A stretch of 64,000 nucleotides of DNA from Brachionus manjavacas (lineage: Eukaryota > Rotifera > Eurotatoria > Ploima > Brachionidae): positions 9,610,001 to 9,674,000 of the forward strand of contig JAHQIY010000003.1 in assembly GCA_019054805.1 (NCBI GenBank), in the 5' to 3' direction. Within the stretch, counting starts at the first letter, position 1. Each line of letters opens with the position of its first letter. The position numbers were made by a program, and so were the translations under genes. Below the pieces are notes generated by a model. That model saw only the letters and a program-made list of their open reading frames with translations. It made no database searches and was not told where the DNA came from. Positions 44,401 through 58,000 of this stretch are shown piece after piece.

Positions 44401-45000
44401 CATTTTAAAACAAGCCATTCAATATTTGGTCGAGAGTAACAAGTGTTTTACTTTTTCCAAGTCAGTAGGTCTCGAGTGTTCAAGGTTCGCTTCAATAAGC
44501 CAATGATCCTTTTGGCTTTGATGTCGAGTAGTTGACTTGATTCCTTGTTTTGAGGTCGTCTGAGATCAAGATTCCTAAATTTATTTCGCGTTCGCTTTTG
44601 ACAATTTGCAGCTTTTATTTTTCATAATAGTCTAGCATAGTGTAATTCGATTTTGTGTTGTTCTCGCCGGCGTGCAAAATTTTACACTTTGATATATTAA
44701 GTAGCATAAGCCATGTAATTGTCCAGTCGGTAATTTTGTCAATATCGTTCTGAAAGCTGACAGTGTCTTGGATAATCGAACTTACTTTGATTTCTGCCAA
44801 TATCATGGTGTCATCCGCGTACATTTTGTAAATATTTGTTAGTGAGTCAGGAAGGTCATTTATGTGGATGATAAATAAAGTTTTAATTAAGAATGATCCC
44901 TGTGGGATGCTATTGTCTACTCTAGTCCATTTGGAGACCGCATTGCCGAATACAACATGTTGTCAACGTGGGAATGATTCCCTTGATTATTTCTATTTAA
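44401..45000 (-). mobile_element. L2-like LINE fragment with YADDT box
   Basis: The minus strand reads INDLPDSLTNIYKMYADDTM then DKITDWTITWLMLLNISKCK (44615-44890), the canonical catalytic motif of L2/CR1 reverse transcriptases and its downstream helix. A degenerate G-PQGS-L-P-LF box lies just upstream (about 44880-44930). It abuts a different LINE at 44400, so one inserted next to or into the other. Confidence 0.75.
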
Positions 45001-46010
45001 TTTAATTTATATTTATAGCATTTGAACGGTTTTGCAATCCGAAGGAAAGGTCCTAAAAAGCTGTAAATTGCGCTTGAAAGAACACAAAAAGTTGCACCAG
45101 ATATAGCAGGAGGCGCCGAAAGGAGGGTCTTTGGTTCTGGCTAAAAAAGTGATCTGTAAATTTTTTTTGGGTTCTTTATTATTTCAAAGATCTGTGTAGC
45201 AAAAAATAAAAGTCCTAGGGCTTAGATCTCGGTTGTGTGTGAAAGAGAATAAAATTTTCTCTTAGAAAACATTTTACCAGAGTTTATTAAATCATTCCTT
45301 CGGTCTCTAAGAGGTGGTCCGTGTTAATAATAACCATTTAAGATACAATTTAAGGAATAGCCGGAACCTTATTGAACCAATGGCAAAAACGAATATTGGA
45401 GAAAAAATATTTGGATTTTTTTATTTAAGATTGATTAATGGCTTTGTGATTAAGAGATCAATGCTGAAATATTCGACATTCAAGCTATCAATTTACAATG
45501 ATATCAATTTGATCTTCGTTGACTTTGTAAAAAAAATTTTAAAATTTGATATAAAATTATCAATGTCTTTTTGTTGTCAACAAAATAATTAATTATTTTT
45601 TAATTTTTTATAAAAATCTTAATTATTAATTTTTTTTAAATTTTATTTAAATTAAATAAATGAAGTGTTAATCAGTCGACTATGGTTAGAGGCTGTTGAT
45701 TAACTTTGAAATTGAAAAATTGAAATTGAGTGTCAAAAATGAAGGAGTAATAACCTTTTGAAATAATTTCGGAAACTTGGTCTTCATCCGTTATTTCATC
45801 TATTTGGTAGGATATTTTTCAAAATTATTTAAACAAATATTTAAGGACTAAAATTTACTTTATTAAAAAAAATTAAACATCAAAAAAAATAATTTTAATT
45901 TAGACGTTATTTCAAATAAATTAGACAAAAAAAAAACAATAATTTAAAAAAGTCGAGGTAATTCATGATGAGGTTAAATAAATTTACTGTTATAGATGTT
46001 TTCAAATTAT
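45001..46010. other. Intergenic, 3' flank of the FRAS1/FREM2-type gene
   Basis: The part at 45001-45300 is less AT-rich and unassigned. A 92-codon plus-strand frame at 45314-45592 shows no recognisable domain. A possible minus-strand AATAAA for the large gene lies near 45860. Confidence 0.4.
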
Positions 46011-49000
46011 TTAAACTTCAGTTCCGCTTAATCTCTTAACAGTTGGTAGAGCACACTTAGTCGTAGAACTGACTGGAGTTGTCTGAGTTGGAGACGGACC
46101 AGACATTGAACTAACAGCTACCATAGTTTCTGTTAACGCACCATTAGCAAATTTGTTCGAAAGTTCACTTTTCTCGACATCAATTTCAACATTTTCTGAA
46201 CTAAAATAATTCATCCTGTTATTGTTATAATTAAAATACAAATAATTATTTCTCTTGATGGTCGGATACTTTGGGAATTGCGGCACTTCATCAGTCGGCT
46301 GATCTAGAAAATTTTTGCTCAAATCATCATATTCACTAGTAGTGCTCAGGGACTTTAAAATTTTGTGCTCCTTGCGCGAACCGAATACCCTGTCGAGCAG
46401 GAATTTGATGCTGGATCCAGATTTGTGATCATCTTCCTCTATCTGACTAGGCGTGACATAATTCGACGATTTGGACACAACTGTCTGAAATGTCAAGTTA
46501 CCATCTTCAAATTTTTTATCCTTAGCGGTCTCTAGCAAAGGCGAAGCAACTACCATTGTTTCATTAGTGCAGCTAGACGTGCTCTCTTTCAGCTCTTTTT
46601 CACTAAGATTTTTTCCAAATTTTTTCCTTGCCAAATCTAAGATGGCATTTTTGTGATTGTTGCCAGACCCATTATTGAGCAGCAAAATAAGGCGCTCTTT
46701 TTTGTAATATACCAAAGAGCCGATGACCAGTATGGCAATGATTAATAAAAGAATAATTGGAATGATGACTGTGATTAAACCAGGAGAGCCGGACTTTTGC
46801 CTGGTCACACTTGCCTTAATTTTGGATGTAAGCAAAGATGTTCTTTTATCAGCCCTGAGTCTTATGATGTTCATGTTTGTTCCATTGTTGAACACGTTCC
46901 TAAGACTGTGAACATTCACATGTCTAGTACGCTTCGAATTTCCAGCTCTGATGTAAAACATTGTCTGAATGTACCAAACAGAAGGCGACTGCTCTAGTTT
47001 TCTGGTAATATTGTCTATCTTGAACATGAAGTTCACATTGAACTTAAAACCATCAATTACAAGATTTTTTTTAAGCTTTTCGGTGTTAAGACGAGTCGAG
47101 TTGCTCGTGTTTAGAAAATCGTTTAGAAACTGAGCCTCGAATCTGGGAGATTCGCTTGGCAAATTTTTGTCCAGTAAAAGTATTCTGTGTTTCAATGATT
47201 TATGAGGCTTAGAACAGCCGAACATGGGTCCTTTGTTGTAAACAGTTCCATCCGGATCGTAGACTGGCACCGAACTCGGATCACTGGAACAAATAAAAAC
47301 TCTTTCAAGTTCCAAACTGTAAGCTGATTTTCGATCTTCATCTCCATCCCAAATAACACTTCCGTACACTGTGTCTCCCTTGCGAAATTCACCGTCAAAT
47401 TGTTGATTGTTTATCGAAGGGTTTATGCTGCTTATCAAGTTATTTGACAGAGTTAGCCGTGTTCCGAGGGAATATTTACTTGGCACAGGCATGCTTGATT
47501 GCTCAACAGTAATTGGTATTGTGTAACTATAAAAAATTTAAGTTTAAAAATTTGAAAATTAAAACAGATTTTATGAGATTTTTAATTGAAATCTTTAATT
47601 ATTAATCGATTGATTCAAAATTGTAACATTATAGAGAAATTAGATTAATTTTTTGTTTTCTATTTTTTTAATCAAGCAATTCTTATCAAAGAAATTTTAT
47701 CTGCTCCATTCGGTTCAAATAAATTCTGATTTAAAAAAAAATGGGGCTAATCAATTTCATGACATCTTTCATCATAAAAATAGTGAAGGCAGTTTCGACT
47801 GGGCATATAAAATGTGATTTTGTGATTAGTAAAATCATGAAACATAAAAAATTTACTAGAACATGATGATGATAATGGAATATAAAATAAAGTAGTTGAA
47901 TTAGAATTAGATTTAAGATCATGCCAGACAGTTGTTTTTAGTTTTAACTACAACAGTAGCCGTAAAAAACAAGAAATAAGAAAAGAGTCAAATCGAAAAT
48001 TTAATTCAAGGCGATTATTTAATGAAGCATCGACTCAAACTGGATGATCTCCTTTTTTTGATAATCCGATGAATATAATTTCAAAAAATGATAACATTGT
48101 AATTTAAGAAGTAAAAACAGAAACTAAATTTGAAGATATTTTTTATCTTTTTTCAAATATCAAATTAAATATTCTGACTTAAAAAAAAAAAAGTTCATAA
48201 AATTAAATTTTTTTTTTTTCAAATAAATTTTGAGACCAACTAGTCTATAAATTAAATGGCGTTTTTTTTTCAGATAAAAAATAAGACCGGCTAGTCATGA
48301 AATTGATCAGCCCCAAAGAATCGACTATTGTTATTTTTGCAATTTTTTTCTGAATTTTTATAAATAGTGATATTTACGGACCTTATTTTTCTAGGTATCA
48401 TTTTTATTTTATTAATTGTTTTTTTAATGTATTCGTATCACACTTAGGAATCCAAAAATTTTACTTTAAGTGATAATCTGTTTGAATTTGTTCCTAGCCT
48501 ATTTTTTTGATGGTCATGTTAGATACATTCGCACAGGGCAAGTTTTTTTAGAGCCAGTTTTGGAACAAGTGAAGTTTCTATGGTTTCATTAACAAATCAA
48601 CGCTTACGTCACTCTTGCTAAATATTTTAGTTCAGCATTTGTGGTATTTCAACTTACCTATGTTTTTAAATTTCCTCAGGGTCTAATAAAGAATCAAAAA
48701 TTTTAATTAAAGTAAATGAAGAATGAAGGCTTGTTAGCTTTACAAATTCGAAACTTGATGATGATTCTGTCATTATTAAAATATATTTAAAAGATAAATA
48801 AGTAGAATATGGATTTTTATATTATTATTTTATTTTTCCATTTACAATAAAACATTATATATTTTCTAATTAACTTATCATTTCAGTCTCATTTACTTTT
48901 AAACTTGTATCTAAATACCCAAAAGTTTTGAATCCAAGACTAGTTTCGAATCCTTTCCATTAATGAAGCGCTATTGAGAAATTTTCGTAAATTTTCTACA

Positions 49001-52000
49001 AATTTCACTCCAAATGATTGTAGATTCATTAATCTTCATGTTTCTTTTTTATCTATTTATCTTATTTTTTCACTTTTGTTTATGTCATTTTTTTATTATT
49101 TCAAAATTGTCTAACTTTATTTATTGAATTGAATTATTAATTTTTACTACTAGAGCAAAAAATGAAAGATTTGAAAGCTTTCTGTTCTGTTCATTTGTAG
49201 AAAATTTAACAAAATGCTCATTTTTCAACAGTTAGCAATAAAATTTTTTCAAAAATTACATTTTTTATTAAATATTTTCAATTTGATCGACTCAAAGTCA
49301 GGACTAGTTAATTTAGGTAAAAATTCTTCTCAATATCTATAATATAAAAATAAATTTTGATTGAGTTTTTTTGAGATGATTAAAGTTTAAAAAAAATTTA
49401 ATTTAAAAAAATCAAATTTATTATTTAATAAGTTTAATGTGTTTAAGTTTCGAGAGATAAAAGATCAAATGTTGGTTCTGACGGTTCAAGATTTACGCAT
49501 TTAAATTAAATTTAAAATAAATTTAGGCTTTGTTCAAGACTAATTCTTCAGGTTTTTGGTAAAAACGCATGCATTTTCAACCAGCTAAATCTAAACTTGC
49601 ATGGATTTGGCTAAATCGAATGCATGCAAAACCACGAATGAGTATCACTCATTTAAATCTCTCTCATCTTTTAAGCCGAACACATTTTTCACTTATTCAC
49701 AACGCAGTCAAAGCGAAGCGTTAAAAGACAGACTACTTAACATAAGCATAAACTTTTGAGAAAAAAAAAAAAGTCCGGACTTGGACTTGACTTGAGACTG
49801 GTGACTTTTAAACAACTCTGCTCAAATACTTATAAATATTCCCTAATACAATAAAATGATCAATATCAATGGTAAATTCTTCGGTTTTGTGAAGTTCAGC
49901 ACAAAGAACAGATCAAAGTATAAAAAAATTAAATAGCTTTCTTTCTGTGAATGCAGCATGGTGCACTATTCAAAGTTGTATCAACTGTAAAAGTGTGCTA
50001 ATGGTGAGCAAAATCTCTGCACTTTTGAAATTTTATTTCTGCTAAACTCGGCAAATTGAGCAGACCTTGATATTTGATGCAACTTTGAATGTTGCACCAT
50101 GTTGTATTCACAGAACAAAGTTTAAGCTGTCAAACTTAAAATAGTCACTTTAATCCTATTAGAATTTTTTTTTATATAATATTCATTTAATTTAGAATAA
50201 TAAGAATAAACAATTATTGAAAAAACAGAAATTATTTTATAAAATGTTGTACCTTAAAGGTTCACCAGGCTCACATTCATAAGGATATTTAAATGACTGA
50301 TTTGGCTTCGCGTAGCACGGTATCAAATGAATAGTATAATTTCCCGAAAAGTTGTTCAGTATGTCAGTTGATGTGGCTTTCCAAGTTTGTTCTGGATAAT
50401 CGTAGGTATATTGGCTCCATATCAATTCTAAACTAAACTTGGTGTTCAAATTGCCAGGTGGTAGAATACGACTTTGTAGACCATCTTGACGTTGTTTTAT
50501 AAATTGCCCGTGAAATGATGGCACTGTTGAAAATTCAATTATCAGTCTACCATTCTCAGTCATTGAAATTTTGGACACTGAAAGTGACATCAGGCTTTTG
50601 TCCATTTCAAAATTTAAATCCCTATTTCCGTCTTTGAAACTGACCTCATCATCCACTAAATGATCATAGGGCTCTTTAGTCTTGTATTTAATGGCCGCTT
50701 CTACATTGGTTTTGTAGTCTACACTTGACCATGTAGCCTGGTAGCTTTGATACAAATAGGACACGTACAGCGGAATTCTGATGCTAAGATAACTTTTAGA
50801 ATTGTCGCTCAAATCCGAAGAAACTATTTGAGCTTGGCAGTATGAGGTCAATTCTGTCAGATCGTAAAACGCGGTGATTTTCCAAACACATTTATCTCGG
50901 TCTAAATTTGAATAAAATTTAAGGGTTTTGTTGCTTCGGTAAGAGTTTATCATTTGGCTTGTTTTGATCCATTCATTTTGGTCTGAATTGATCTCGACCT
51001 GGTCCACAAAACCAAATTTCACATGATTTTCTTGAGAAGACAGCTTGATAAAGTTGGAACAAATATGATTCGGATAAAAATGAAATTCGTCATTTATCAA
51101 ATGTCTGATGTTGAGAATTGGCATGGTTGATACTAATGGAACTATGCCGTCGCTGTACGGAACTTCGATGCTTAGTCGAACAAAGTTTAGATGGTCGACC
51201 AGATCAGGGTTATTTTTGATAAAATCGGCAGAGATGTAGTCAGCTTTGGCAATAAATGGAGTATCGAATTTTAGATTAAGCAATGGCAAAGATGAGTCTG
51301 CTGATTTTGAGTAAAAATTTGACGGTATTGATGAGTTTAAGTTAATGGTCTGTTTGGATAGATGCGACCACTTTTCTTCGCATCTTTGCTTACTTGAAAG
51401 CTTAAGCTCGTCCAAAACTTGGCTAGATTCGACCACTTGAACAGAGTTGGATTTGATTGTTCGTGAATTATCACGAGTGTACTCAATTACGCAACGAATG
51501 CGAAATTTAGCTTGGAAGTATATGGGCTCCAATATGGATTCGTTTGTTCGAGAAAAAAATGAGTTTTGGGCGAGTTTTATGAATTGGGAATAATCGCCGT
51601 ATTCGTTCGGAGTGCTTATCTCCCATGAATAGACAGTTCTTAGCTTTTTTTTGTCTATCATTTGACACAGCTTAGAATTTGAACTGTACTTGGGATTATT
51701 TAGGTCGCAAGGCTTAAATTTAAAATTTAACTAGAATTTTTATATTATTATTCAAAAATTCAGTTAATTAAAAAAGTAAAAATTTCTTTAAAAAATTTTT
51801 AATTCCGACTTCTGTCAAACTAAATATTTCACTTATGAATACATCATTAGTTTTGGTTTAAATTGAATTAGCCTCAATTTTGAATTAATAGTTAAAATTT
51901 AAAATAAAAATAGTTTATTTTATTATTTTGTTAATTCTTGTACATTTTTCTATTAAAAAATCCTTTATTGTGTAAAAAAACAGGTTAGGGTATAACTATA

Positions 52001-55000
52001 AACCTGGAAAATTCGAGTTGAATTTCGAACAGTTTGAAATGGAATTATGGACTCCATATTAAACAAAAATCAAATAAAAATATTCAAACTAAAAAAATTG
52101 AATTAGATATTCAAATTTAGTTGAAAATTAATTTCAAAATAATTAATTTAATTGATTGATTTCAAATTTGTTTTAAGTGTACAACAGAGTTGGTCAAAAG
52201 TCAAACTTTAAAGTCAGAATCGTTAAAAGTCAAAGAACTTAATTATTTTCAGGCTATTAGACCTCATCATTCTATATTAGCACCAAATTACAGAAAATTA
52301 ACAATGATAAAATTAAATTTAAAAACATTGAAATTCGAGAACTAAATTTTATTTAAAACAAAAATTTTAGAAAAAAATTTTCAGTTTTAGTCAAAGTCCA
52401 GACTTGACTTCAAAAAAATAAAATTTCCTTTTTCAATTAAAAAGTTTGTTGTGAAACTTTTAATATTTTTTGATTGAAGTATTTTTTGGAAAGTTAAATT
52501 TAAAAAAAAATTTCAGCTCGCGCACTTTTAACTTTCAATACACATACATATGAGTTGACTAATAAGCTCGTCACCATTTACACTTACCGTTAAATAATTA
52601 AGAGTAAATGTAAATTTATTTAATTTTTTTGTATTTAATGTCAACTACATTTGATTTTATCGCTATTTTAATTTTAATAAATTGATAAATAATATAATTT
52701 TTTTTATTAGTATTGCAAAAAAAATATTATTAATTAGGGAAATAATACTTTTATATTTGTAGAATTTTAATTATCAAATTATCTGCTACTTAACTTAATA
52801 CTTGATTGAATTTGTGAGAATGAATTCAAAATATAAAATTTAAAAAAATCTTACCTCAAGACAAATTAAGGGTTCTCCAGCAGGAGCAGATTTTGTACCA
52901 GCTTTGTGCAAAACATGATAAACCAGCGAATTCAAGTATATGGGTGAATTCTCAACTGTTTCACTCTGATTATTCGAAATAGAATCTCTAATAACAACTG
53001 TTGCTGTTTTTATTTTTCCAAATATTCCAGATACCGGATCTTGTGGACCGAGAATTACTCTGAAGCTCTCATGTCCTTCTCGTTCATAATCATGCAGAAT
53101 TTCTACCTCGAAATCCAACACTGACACACCAGGTGCAAATTTAAGAACTTCAGTTTTAGGCTTATAGTCTAGGCCAGCCCGAGCTGTGCCATCCGAAGTA
53201 CCTACACGAACATAACTTGTTCGAGTCAGATCACCGCTTCTTAATATTGGCACTGATTTGACTACACTTGAATCACTAGTCGAAGGTTCTTCTGTGTAAT
53301 AGACTTCTTCGGATAAAGAAATAACACACGAATCTTCATCATTGAGGATAGTGATAGTCATTGTAGTCATAGAACTGAGCTTAACTTCAGCAGGTCCGCG
53401 CAAGTCACTCAACTTTATCTGAAATATTTCATCTGCCTCGAACACATCGTCGTTTATTATTTCAAGTGAACACATTTTTTCGTTTTCACCAGGCTGAAAG
53501 TAAACTCTGGACTGCTCGAAGCCGTCTCTACCAACATAATCATGACCCTCTGTAGCTGTTTGCTGCTTGGTAGAACATATCAATGAGAAAGATTTTGAAA
53601 AGTCTCCAGTTCTTACAATTGGAACATTGACCACTCTGCTAGTTTCGTTTATAGTCACACTCGACTGGTTAAAGCCGACTACAGCATCAGCTTTGTCATA
53701 TATACCCATTACTATATTTACAAAATCAGGATCAATAAATTCACATGAACTTATTTTATTGCTATTTGATGTGACTGTTCTAATTTGTACGGTGAAAATT
53801 TTAGGTGAGTTGCGCTCAATTGTGAAAATTTGAATCGGGATTTTCTTAAAAAATAATTAATTTTGCTATTTTTTATTTAAATTTTCCAAAAATTTACTTT
53901 AGAAATTTCGCCTGGTAAGAATTTGACAAATTCTTTAATTGGCTCATAGTGCAAGCCCGATTCAGCGATGCTTAAATTCGTTCCAGATATCTGACCATGT
54001 GTATTCAAATAATTTTTGATGTAATGTTCATTAGTGGGCACATTTTGAACCAGAACACTGAATGCCTCAGCAATATTAATTTTTTCACGAGTTATTTCAA
54101 CATAAACTTTGCTATTTGGCTCTGTGACCCTTTGGTATATTGCTTTACACTCATCGGCCAAAACTTTATTAAAAAAAAAGTTTTAGGTAATTTCTAATTT
54201 AAAATTTAATAAATTAGCAATAAAGTCTTAAAAAAATCCAATTTCTTTTTTCTTTTTCAGTGAATCAATTAGCATTGTAAACTTGAGAACAAAAAATGTA
54301 ACAAAAGTGAAAATTTCTAATTGTTTTTTTCTAAAATCCCAAAATTCATTCCATTAATTAAACTGGTACATTAAATGTACCACCCAAATCCATCATTTGT
54401 AAAAACTCTAAAAAATTAAATACTGTACACACATTTGAATGAAATAAAAACTCCATTGCAGAGTATTTGCAGACAATGCATTTAGGAATACATTTAGTGT
54501 ACCAACTGATTCAGTCAACAGAATCAATTTTAGGCTTTTAGATACAAAATAATTTTCAAATTTTTTTTGTAATGTTTTTCGTTCTTAAATTCCCAATGCT
54601 TAGTCGGTTTAATAAAAAAAATTTGACTTAACTTTAAATTGAATATAAAATTTTTTTTTAAAGAGGCAATTTAGTAAATTTTTTCAATAATAAAGATCTT
54701 TTTTATTTAATTTATCTTAAAAAATTACCATCTTGTTCGTAAATAAACTACCCAACATGCAAAATAAACCCTGCCTTAAAATTGGATTAAATTTTTCTGT
54801 TGACAAAATTTTATGCAACAAGATTATTTTATTTTAGATTAGTTTAGTTCTTACATAAATTGATAAAATAGATTTATAAATTTCAGTATCTAAACAAATA
54901 GTTGCGGCATATTTTTTAGTCAGTAAAAATAAAAATTGTTCTTCAAAAAAAAATCAATTGATTTGAAATTGAAAAATAAGTTTGAATTTTTTTTAATATT

Positions 55001-58000
55001 TGATTATCAACAAACTCAAGCTAAAACACCATTTCAAGCGTCAGAATTGTTCACAATAAAGATTTTAGGTCTCAATAATATCTAATTGTTTTCAAAACAG
55101 TTTTTACTAAAAAAAAAATAGATAACTCAAATTGGGTTAACTAATAAAAAATATTAATTAAATAAAAAAAAAATGTCAATTTTTGAAGAACTCACTGTTA
55201 AGGATGCCGTTTATTTGAACTATTTTTTTTTAATCGTTAAATCCATAGCAGTCAAAATTTGCTTCGAAAAAGATATCATCGAACCTGAGTTAATGATTCT
55301 AGCTTTTTTTTTTAAATAGTCTTATGAATAAAGAAAATTCCAGAGTTGTAAAAAAACTTCAAATCATTTTTGGAATCCTAAAGTAAAAATAGTGACTAGA
55401 CTTGAAAATATCCAAAAAATTTAATAGGCGTACTAAAAAATGAAAATTTCTGTTAATTTCTAATGTAAAATAAATTTGGTATCAAATCATTTCTATGTCT
55501 TCAAATTAAAGTTAACTCATTCCTTTTACTTGAAATAGATTTTTCAACAAAAAAAAAACTCACTTTAAAACCTTTTAACTTGAGACTTACTCAACTCTGA
55601 AAATCACTTATTTCTGAAACAAAACAAACCAAAAAAAATTTTTGAAAATCTAATTTTTTTCTATCAATTTATTTTTTAAAATATAAAGTTTCGAATTTTT
55701 CAATTTTTTCTATTACTCAATCACTAATTTTTGTCTCATTAAAATTAATTCTATTCTAGCATTATTTATAGCACATATTTTTTATATAAGTATGAACTAA
55801 GAATATTTAGCTGAAAAGAAGGACAGCAAAACCGGAAATTTATTTCTAATAAAATAAATCATAATCTTTTCTTTTTTAGTTAATCAATAAATTCTAAATA
55901 AAAAATTTAAAAATTTAATTTTTTAGTTATCTAATAATACTTTTATCATACAGTACAAATTTAAACTAACTTGTACGCATTTTTTTCTTCGACTCTTCCT
56001 CAACTCTTCTTCTAATCTTCCTTTCCTCAACTCTTCTTCAACTATTCCTTTCCTAGACCATTCTTTTACTTAACTTTATTGTTTCTTTCTTCAACCTTTT
56101 TTTTTCTCTACAAATCTTTCTTATTATTTGCTTAATTTAAAAATTATTTTAAAAATTAAACAAAAATTTGATTTTAGCTTTAATTAATTTAATGTTTAAA
56201 AGTCTTTATATTTATTTGAAAAATGCACAAATTTGACACCAAAAAAAACTTCCTAATTTTATTATTTTAATTAAAAATATATTTAAAATTAATTCAAAAG
56301 TTCAAGTTTTGAACTCAACTTGTTCAAAATGGCGTAATGCTACAACAAATTTGAAATTCATTTTGAAAATTTTAATAACAAGCACGATTCTTTTTATGAA
56401 GAATGTAAATTTACATCTTATTTAAAAAAAATTTTTTTGTCATTTTTTTTTATTCTTAAAAGGCTATTTGCGTTTATCTCTTGATGAGAGGATCATACCA
56501 AGAAATGCTTGTAAACTTTCGAATTTAATTTTAAACGATAAGGTTTTGTGAGTTTCGAAGATTAAGAACAAGGGGATAAAAAATTACTTTTCTTTTTTTT
56601 ATTTGAAAATTAGTCAAAAAAAAATCCTAATTAAGCGACTGTTTTAATTAATGACCCTTAATTTATAGATCAAAATTAAATAAGCTGAAATAAGCATTCA
56701 TTTGATTTAGTGTGAAAATAAATTGTTTCAATAAAAATATTTTTTAATTTTAAACTTTCTTTTGTCTCAAAAGAAAAACAATTTCTAAAAATTAATTCCA
56801 AAATTGCTTATATGTTATTTGAAGGGGGTCAATCAAAAATGACTTGCTCTAGTAATAAACCACTATTAAAAAAGTCCCAAAACTAAACTGTCCAAGTATC
56901 TAAAATAAAAAACTTTTCAAAATAACTTCGGTCTATAACAAACAATAATAATTAAATTAAAACCATTATTGTTCAAAAATCATACTTGATTTTTAATTTA
57001 TCTACAAACAAAATCTTACCATCATTAGGCCCAGTAATCCCTACGGAACTCTCCGACATGGCACCAATCTTGGAGCCGTCCGAGGGGTTTCGCAAATAAA
57101 CCTTGAAAAATTCTGTCCGCATTTCCTTTAGATGATCATCCATAATTTCAATGTCACAAAACCCGTACATTTGCCCGGCAGGTATTCGTACATAATTGCC
57201 ACTGCTTTTTGCCACATAATCTAGACCAGCAATGGCCGAATCGTCCTCTGTCAAGCACTCGACTTTAACATCTCTGCTCAAATCGCCACTCCGCACAATC
57301 GCCAGCGACACAAACTTATCCGACTCCTGGACTTCAAAGCTTGCTTTTTCAAATTCCAAAACCGATTCCTTCTCTTTGTCCAATATGTTTACTTTGACGC
57401 GTTTGCGCAGGCCCAAAATGGAATACTTGGCATCCTCTAGGACAACGTAAAACGATTCAATCGGCTCAACATCCTCATCTCGGTTGACAATCACATCGCA
57501 CGCCTTGTAGCTCTCATCCTCGCTGAACTCAATTCTGACATTGGTGTGCACAAAGTCATACAACTTGGAGTCGCGATTCGACTTGGCCGTGTCGGACACA
57601 GTCTTGCACGTCACCATGCTGAATTGCTTCAACGAGCCACTCTTTTCAATGTGCACCCTTACCTTGCCATCTGTTTCCATAACACTAATTTCATCCTCCT
57701 TGAAGCCGACCACTGACCATCGTATATCAAAACGATTTTGTTTGACATAATTTTTGGCCATGTCATAAACATCGAATTCAAAAAAGTCCTCTGTTGCTAG
57801 ATCATCAAACTTTTTGAGTATGTAGTAAATTTTGTTGTGGTTTAGGTCATGTTGGGTGAATCTGTTAATGGCCATGCCTGGTCTGTCCTTGTGTTGAACA
57901 AATCCGTACAGGGGCTTGCGAGTGACTTCGACAATGATGTCCGAATCGGAATTGTCCTTGTCTGTGATGAGCAGCTCGCTTTTCATTATGACTCTTCCGG

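Larger units (their letters stand above)
47527..50252 (-). other. FRAS1/FREM2-type gene, last intron (2.7 kb)
   Basis: AT-rich. It contains a 60-bp hAT MITE end (49761-49820), a less AT-rich stretch with a GCATGCATT inverted pair (about 49565-49632) and a palindromic MITE (49937-50128). No nested gene was recognised. Confidence 0.7.
54164..57019 (-). other. FRAS1/FREM2-type gene intron (2.9 kb)
   Basis: Contains a palindromic MITE (54357-54520) and a pyrimidine-rich minisatellite (55985-56080). The rest is AT-rich with no recognised exon. Confidence 0.65.
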
